Positions 37,101 to 43,100 of a stretch of 64,000 bases of DNA are shown in pieces. Position 1 is the first letter of the stretch. Each line of letters opens with the position of its first letter. The notes under the pieces were generated by a model, which did no database searches, was not told the origin of the DNA, and saw only the letters and a program-made list of their open reading frames with translations. Position numbers and translations under genes: made by a program. The DNA comes from Owenia fusiformis (Eukaryota > Annelida > Polychaeta > Sabellida > Oweniidae): NCBI GenBank assembly GCA_903813345.2, contig CAIIXF020000010.1, positions 14,505,181 to 14,569,180 on the forward strand, given 5' to 3'.

Positions 37101-40100
37101 TATCAAAAAATTCAAAATGGCTACCATGTAGTTATCGCAGCACACCCACAACCTAATCAGATTTTGGCACAAGTCTGCTCTTCCAACTGTAAAGATTTCA
37201 GGTGGAACAGAATAGGTGGTTTTCCTAGCATTTTTATGACAGGTTTGATTTATGGGGCACCCACATGTCCGCCTGCCAGCACACCCATCAGCACAAGACG
37301 ATGGCAATAAAGCACTTATTCAAAGTACAATGAAAACATAACAAAATGACCACGTTATATTTGGAAGGTATCTGGTGGTACAGCTGGAAAAGGCAAATGA
37401 TGTTGACACTTGTGAAGGTGGAAATAAAGGTGCGTCCCATACAAAAGAGCTGCACAGCAGTAAGACAAGCACTGAAGATACCACGCAATACAAAACATGA
37501 AGGTGATCACCTATGTAATAGCCTGATTCAATACTAACTAAATAGATGTTCAATGACTATAATAAAGTTGATTGGACTATTTTGATGAAATCTAAAATGT
37601 CTCATTTTCTATGCGACAATTTGCAAACTATTTCTTTGGACAGGCATCTAACTTTGTATTGTTTTAGGTGTTTATAACATTCAACTTGACCCAAAGTTTC
37701 CTGCTGTAAAGATGCGCTGTTATTTTGATGCTGAAGGAGATTGGACAGTTATTCAAACTCGCACTGATGGATCATTAGACTTTGATCGACCATGGAGAGA
37801 CTACTCAAAAGGCTTTGGAGATCTGGATGGAGAATTCTGGTGGGGACTGGAAAATATCTGGGCCAACATGGATGTAGCTGTATTGAGAATTGAGGTAACA
37901 AATATGTTAGTAATACTAGTAGTACAAGGAGCCTGGCTATAGCAACTGACTATAACATTCTTTAAAGACCTGTTGAAAAAGGTTATCTTAAACTTACAAT
38001 TTTTTAGATGGATTTTTGGCAAGCTGCAATTTAATTGTCAAAGATAAATATCAAATTATATGCTGAATTGGCTGAGTTTTTGTTGTTTTTAGTATGAAGT
38101 GTCTCAAAAAGAATTATTTATGAAACATAGATAGAGTCAATTATGCTATGAGGGTCACAGCTCAGTATGCCCCTGTCTCATATTTGTATTAATATAAGAG
38201 CTGTACATATAAAGGAAGCTAAATTAATAAGGTCATTTGACGTATAACTTTGCACTTTGAGTAAATAATAAGCATTGATGAGACATAAAATAATAAATAA
38301 TATATAATAATTACAATAAAGAATAAATAACATTTGGTAAATATTCATTAATTTCTTCAATTTCAGATTTGGAACAAGACAGGAGGCTATGAATTCATCA
38401 ACTTCAGAAATTTTCAAATTCGCCTGTATCGCTTTTACAGAAAAAAGACAAGCAAGCATGACTTTTTGCGGATAACGCCTTTCCACATGAGAGAGAAAGA
38501 GTTGAGAACATACGATAATCATCTTTACGATTCACCTAGTATTAGAATTGGCGAAAAAATCAAAGGCAATGCAAGTGAATGTTATGGTTTTCATCCTTCC
38601 CAGGAATATGAAGAGATGCAGTTTTCAACAAATGATCGTGGTACATATTCAGACAAGGCAAAGGTTTGCAAAGGTGGTTGGTGGTATGAGAAACGCAAAC
38701 CTTCTTTTGATAACTGTAACTGTGTACTCAATGGAATTAGCATCATGAATGATGCGAAGTCTGAATCAGAGAGTTCAACTGGCCCCTCAAAGCAACATAC
38801 TAAATACAGAACACGGATGATGTTGAAAGTGAAGGTGTGAAAGAAAAATAGGGTCCTAAAATGAAATAACAATATTTGATGGAACTAATAAGTATATCTA
38901 AGTTTCAGGTTTGGGATCAAAAAGGAAGCACTCAGTTCAGGACTACAAACACTTCAATGTTTTACTACTAAAGAGACATGTACCTCAACAGAAACATCAT
39001 TATTTCAACACAACTCATTTCCATGTTACGTAGAAAGAAATAATCGGGCGATGATCTGATGAATCTGTCAGGGATAGACCAATTTGCCTGCGAAGAAAAG
39101 TGATGGTATCGCAATAGAATGTTACAGACTTTTCAGTGGCCAATTTAAATCATTTTAAGAAAAAAACAAAAACCGAGGAGTTAATTTTACCATCAATATC
39201 AAAGGACAAATTTGATGAAATTATTAAGTACATTCTGGCCTGCATGTTCTCAGGCATGAAGAAGGGAATTTAAAATTCACGAAAATTGCATGCATAATTA
39301 CATTTGTTACAGTATATTGCACCAATAATCAGTAAATACTATATTCTGTATGTTACACAAATAGACTCATTTCAAATAATTTGATATTTTCTGTAAAATA
39401 ACTAGATAACAGTGACGCCAAGGTGTAGCGAGTCCCATCGAACAGCCATAAAAATTGCAAAACTTAACCTTTACACTGTACTTTGTAATTCTTATTTTCC
39501 TTTACACTGTTTTTCAAAACTTGAGATCATTAAGATTAAACATATGCATCTAAACAAATCTTACAAAAGGCATCCTAAAACTGATTTAACTTCACTACAT
39601 TATTACAAGAATAATACATTCTCTATATAGTCAGTGTAATGTTGCAGCTATTTGGATATTGTGATGCAAATATTGATAATACCAAAATCTTTAAATACAT
39701 TACAATCAAGGGTTTCCTTTAAAAAGTAAAATCAGTTACAGTCTCCATAATTTGAAGCATACTTACAGTTATGAAAATTATGAGTGATTGCTTCCAACCA
39801 CAAATTTAAAAATTACAAAACCCAAGAAGCCAAACCATCGTGAATGGATTATGCACTTGTCAAGAGGGTTTTCTAGCAATAAGCATAAAGGGTTTTTTAG
39901 CACAAAGGGTAAATCTAATTGGTCCATGAGAGATATTATATACTTATGAATGTTTTAAAGAGCATGTATGTGGATCAACAAGGCGAACCAACTAACATTT
40001 CATTTGGATAAATCGAAGCTTGTATAAAGACAGGCCTGTAGCAAGGGGGGTTTCATGGGGTGCAGATGAACCACCTCCCACTGGTCAAAAAATCATTTAA

Positions 40101-43100
40101 AATCATGCAGTTTTTCACCATTCTGAGGACTCTACTAGTGATTTTGGTCAAATATGAATCCAATCTGGAATTTTTAAAAAGTGACCCCCCTTGGCAAAAG
40201 CTGGATATGGGCCTGTTCAAAAGAAAATTAAAACTTACCTGTTCGACACCAACAAAACTAGGTGCAAGCTTAGGGGCAAGGATTTTCTCCTGGCTGCCTT
40301 CAGCTAGCTGATGACTACTGTTACTCCCCCATACATAGCAATCTGAGTTATTGGGTGGGTTGTTACTGTTGACAGTGGCTTCACCAGGCCCTGGGGTGCT
40401 GCTGTTGTTGTTTCTATTTTCCTCAGGATTACTTGAGCAACTCTTTGAATAATCAGAGGCCAGGTGACAAACCTAGAATAATGCAACATAATCATTAATC
40501 AGTGCATAATTCTGACTTTTTTGCTTTTAATAAAAATGCAGGCAAATATTCAATTCCTTGGCTTGGTGTTAACTCTCTATTTTAATTCATCCATTGATAA
40601 AATGCATGAAGTTAAAGCATTTTCAAATCAAGCCAAGATCTAAATAAAAAAATATCAGAAATATTTTTCATACCTCCTCCATAAGACACACAGCAGCCTG
40701 GTATAGAGGTGTTTGGCCTTCAGAGTCTACACTTAGCGAGGACTGAACATTGCTACTCTTCTGACAGCTCTACAATTATATCAAACATACCGAATCATAT
40801 ACATAAGGTTTGAGGTTCTGGATAAAGGATGGAGGTTCTGGATAAAGGTTGGAGGTTCTGGATAAAGGTTGGAGGTTCTGGATAAAGGTTGGAGGTTCTG
40901 GATAAAGGTTTCGGGTTCTGGATTAAGGTTGAATGTTCTGGATAAAAGTCGGAGGTTCTGGATAAAGATTTGGGGTTCTGGATTAAGGTTGAATGTTCTG
41001 GATAAAAGTTGGAGGTTCTGGATAAAGGTTTGAGGTTCTGGATTAAAGTTGAATGTTCTGGATAAAGGTTGGAGGTCCTGGATAAAGGTTGGAGGTTCTG
41101 GATAAAGGTTGGAGGTTCTGGATTAAGGTTGAATGTTCTGGATAAAGGTTGGAGGTCCTGGATTAAGGTTGGAGGTTCTGGATAAAGGTTTGAGGTTCTG
41201 GATTAAGGTTGAATGTTCTGGATAAAGGTTTGAGGTTCTGGATTAAGGTTGAATGTTCTGGATAAAGGTTGGAGGTTCTGGATAAAGGTTAGAGGTTCTA
41301 GATAAAAGTTGGAGGTTCTGGATAAAGGTTTGAGGTTCTGGATAAAGGTTGAATGTTCTGGATAAAGGTTGGAGGTTCTGGATAAAGGTTGGAGGTTCTG
41401 GATAAAGGTTGGAGGTTCTGGATAAAGGTTTGAGGTTCTGGATAAAGGTTGGACGTTTTGGATAAAGGTTTGAGGTTCTGGATTAAGGTTGAATGTTCTG
41501 GATAAAGGTTGAATATTCTGGATAAAGGTTGGAGGTTCTGGATAAAGGTTGGAGGTTCTGGATAAAGGTTGGAGGTTCTGGATAAAGGTTGGAGGTTCTG
41601 GATAAAGGTTGAATGTTCTGGATAAAGGTTGGAGGTTCTGGATAAAGGTTGGAGGTTCTGGATAAAGGTTGGAGGTTCTGGATAAAGGTTTGAGGTTCTG
41701 GATAAAGATTGGAGGTTCTGGATAAAGGTTGAAGGTTCCGGAGAAAGGTTTGAGGTTCTGGATAAAAGTTGGAGGTTCTGGATAAAGGTTGGAGGTTCTG
41801 GATAAAGGTTGGAGTTTCTGGATAAAGGTTGGAGGTTCTGGATGAAGGTTGGAGGTTCTGGATAAGGGGTTTACACGAGACTAACAGCCTTTTAATCATA
41901 ACATACATTTACAGAGAGGTATGCTGAGGTTACTACACAAATCTAACCTGCCATGATGTTTAATTGGCATTTGGCAACACTAGAAAAGTTGTAATTTTAT
42001 GTTCAATTTCTGAACGCAATTATTAAACAAGTTATTCAAAATCTGGAAAAACTTACCGAAGTTTCTTTGATTTGATGGAGTATTTGGTTAAAATAAACTT
42101 GTCTGATTGATCCAGTGGTAACATCTTTAAATGGTATAGAAGCTGAGAGAGCCATCTCTATCCATTCTAAAAGGTACCTGGAAGTATAAAATACAACATT
42201 TGAGGAAGAATTGAATTACTTCTGAACATTTAAGTATATTATTTATTCAATCCCACCTCATATTTATCCTTTAGAAATACAATACAGTGCATTTATCAGA
42301 TATTCTCCTGAACATTTAAGTATTCGATAAATGTGCTCATTGTCTATTTCAGATTCTAAAACATACAAAATTGAAAAAGTCAGAGAATAACCTGAAGTTT
42401 GAACCATCAGTAAGACTTTTTCATGAACATCAAAGGCTGAGTTAGGCACTAAGTTACTTTAAATCTATGTTTTAAAATTAAATTAAATTCTATATTAATT
42501 TATCTGACAGTAAATTTCTGTAAAGCAAGGGAATTAAATCTATTTCCACTATAATCATGGAAATAGGTGGACATTTCAACTCATTTTGTGATATAAAGAA
42601 AATAATCACAATTTTGCATACCTCAATGATCCTCTTTGTGTATATATTGCCAGCAGCAACTCGGAACTTAATGTTCTCCCAGCGATATCAGCTGTTGAAT
42701 TTGGAAGTGTGGAGCTCTTCAAAAAGGAGGTGATCTGGTTCAATGTATCAAGTCCAAGGTGTGGAATTTTGCTTTCATTAGATAAAGACAATGGAGGAAG
42801 GGTATGGATGACATCACAGGCTGTTTGCAAAACATCATTACATAGATTTATGCCACCCATTTGTTTAGTTTGGATCCAGTTCTGCCGCAACAGGGAAAAT
42901 AGCAAACTCAACCCAGTTCTCACTCCCATTTCAACGAGAGCATCGGTACCAGTGCGCATTGAACCACTGTTGTTTTGACCCTCCTCTAGATTGAGCGAGT
43001 TGTCCGCTAGTTTCTGCTTGTGCCTAAGCTTTTCTTTATCATGATATTTATTGACTACAGCGTAAAATATTCGCTGTAATACCACAAGGCGTTTTTGAAG

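Noticed and set aside
40812-41867. Regular repeats that might suggest a CRISPR-like array
   Set aside because: Units are contiguous with no unique spacers, and the DNA is a eukaryotic intron.
41483-41908. 141-codon minus-strand frame with repeated LQPLSRTSNLYPE units
   Set aside because: It is the 20-bp minisatellite read in a frame that happens to lack stops; it lies in a HERC1 intron and has no splice or promoter context.
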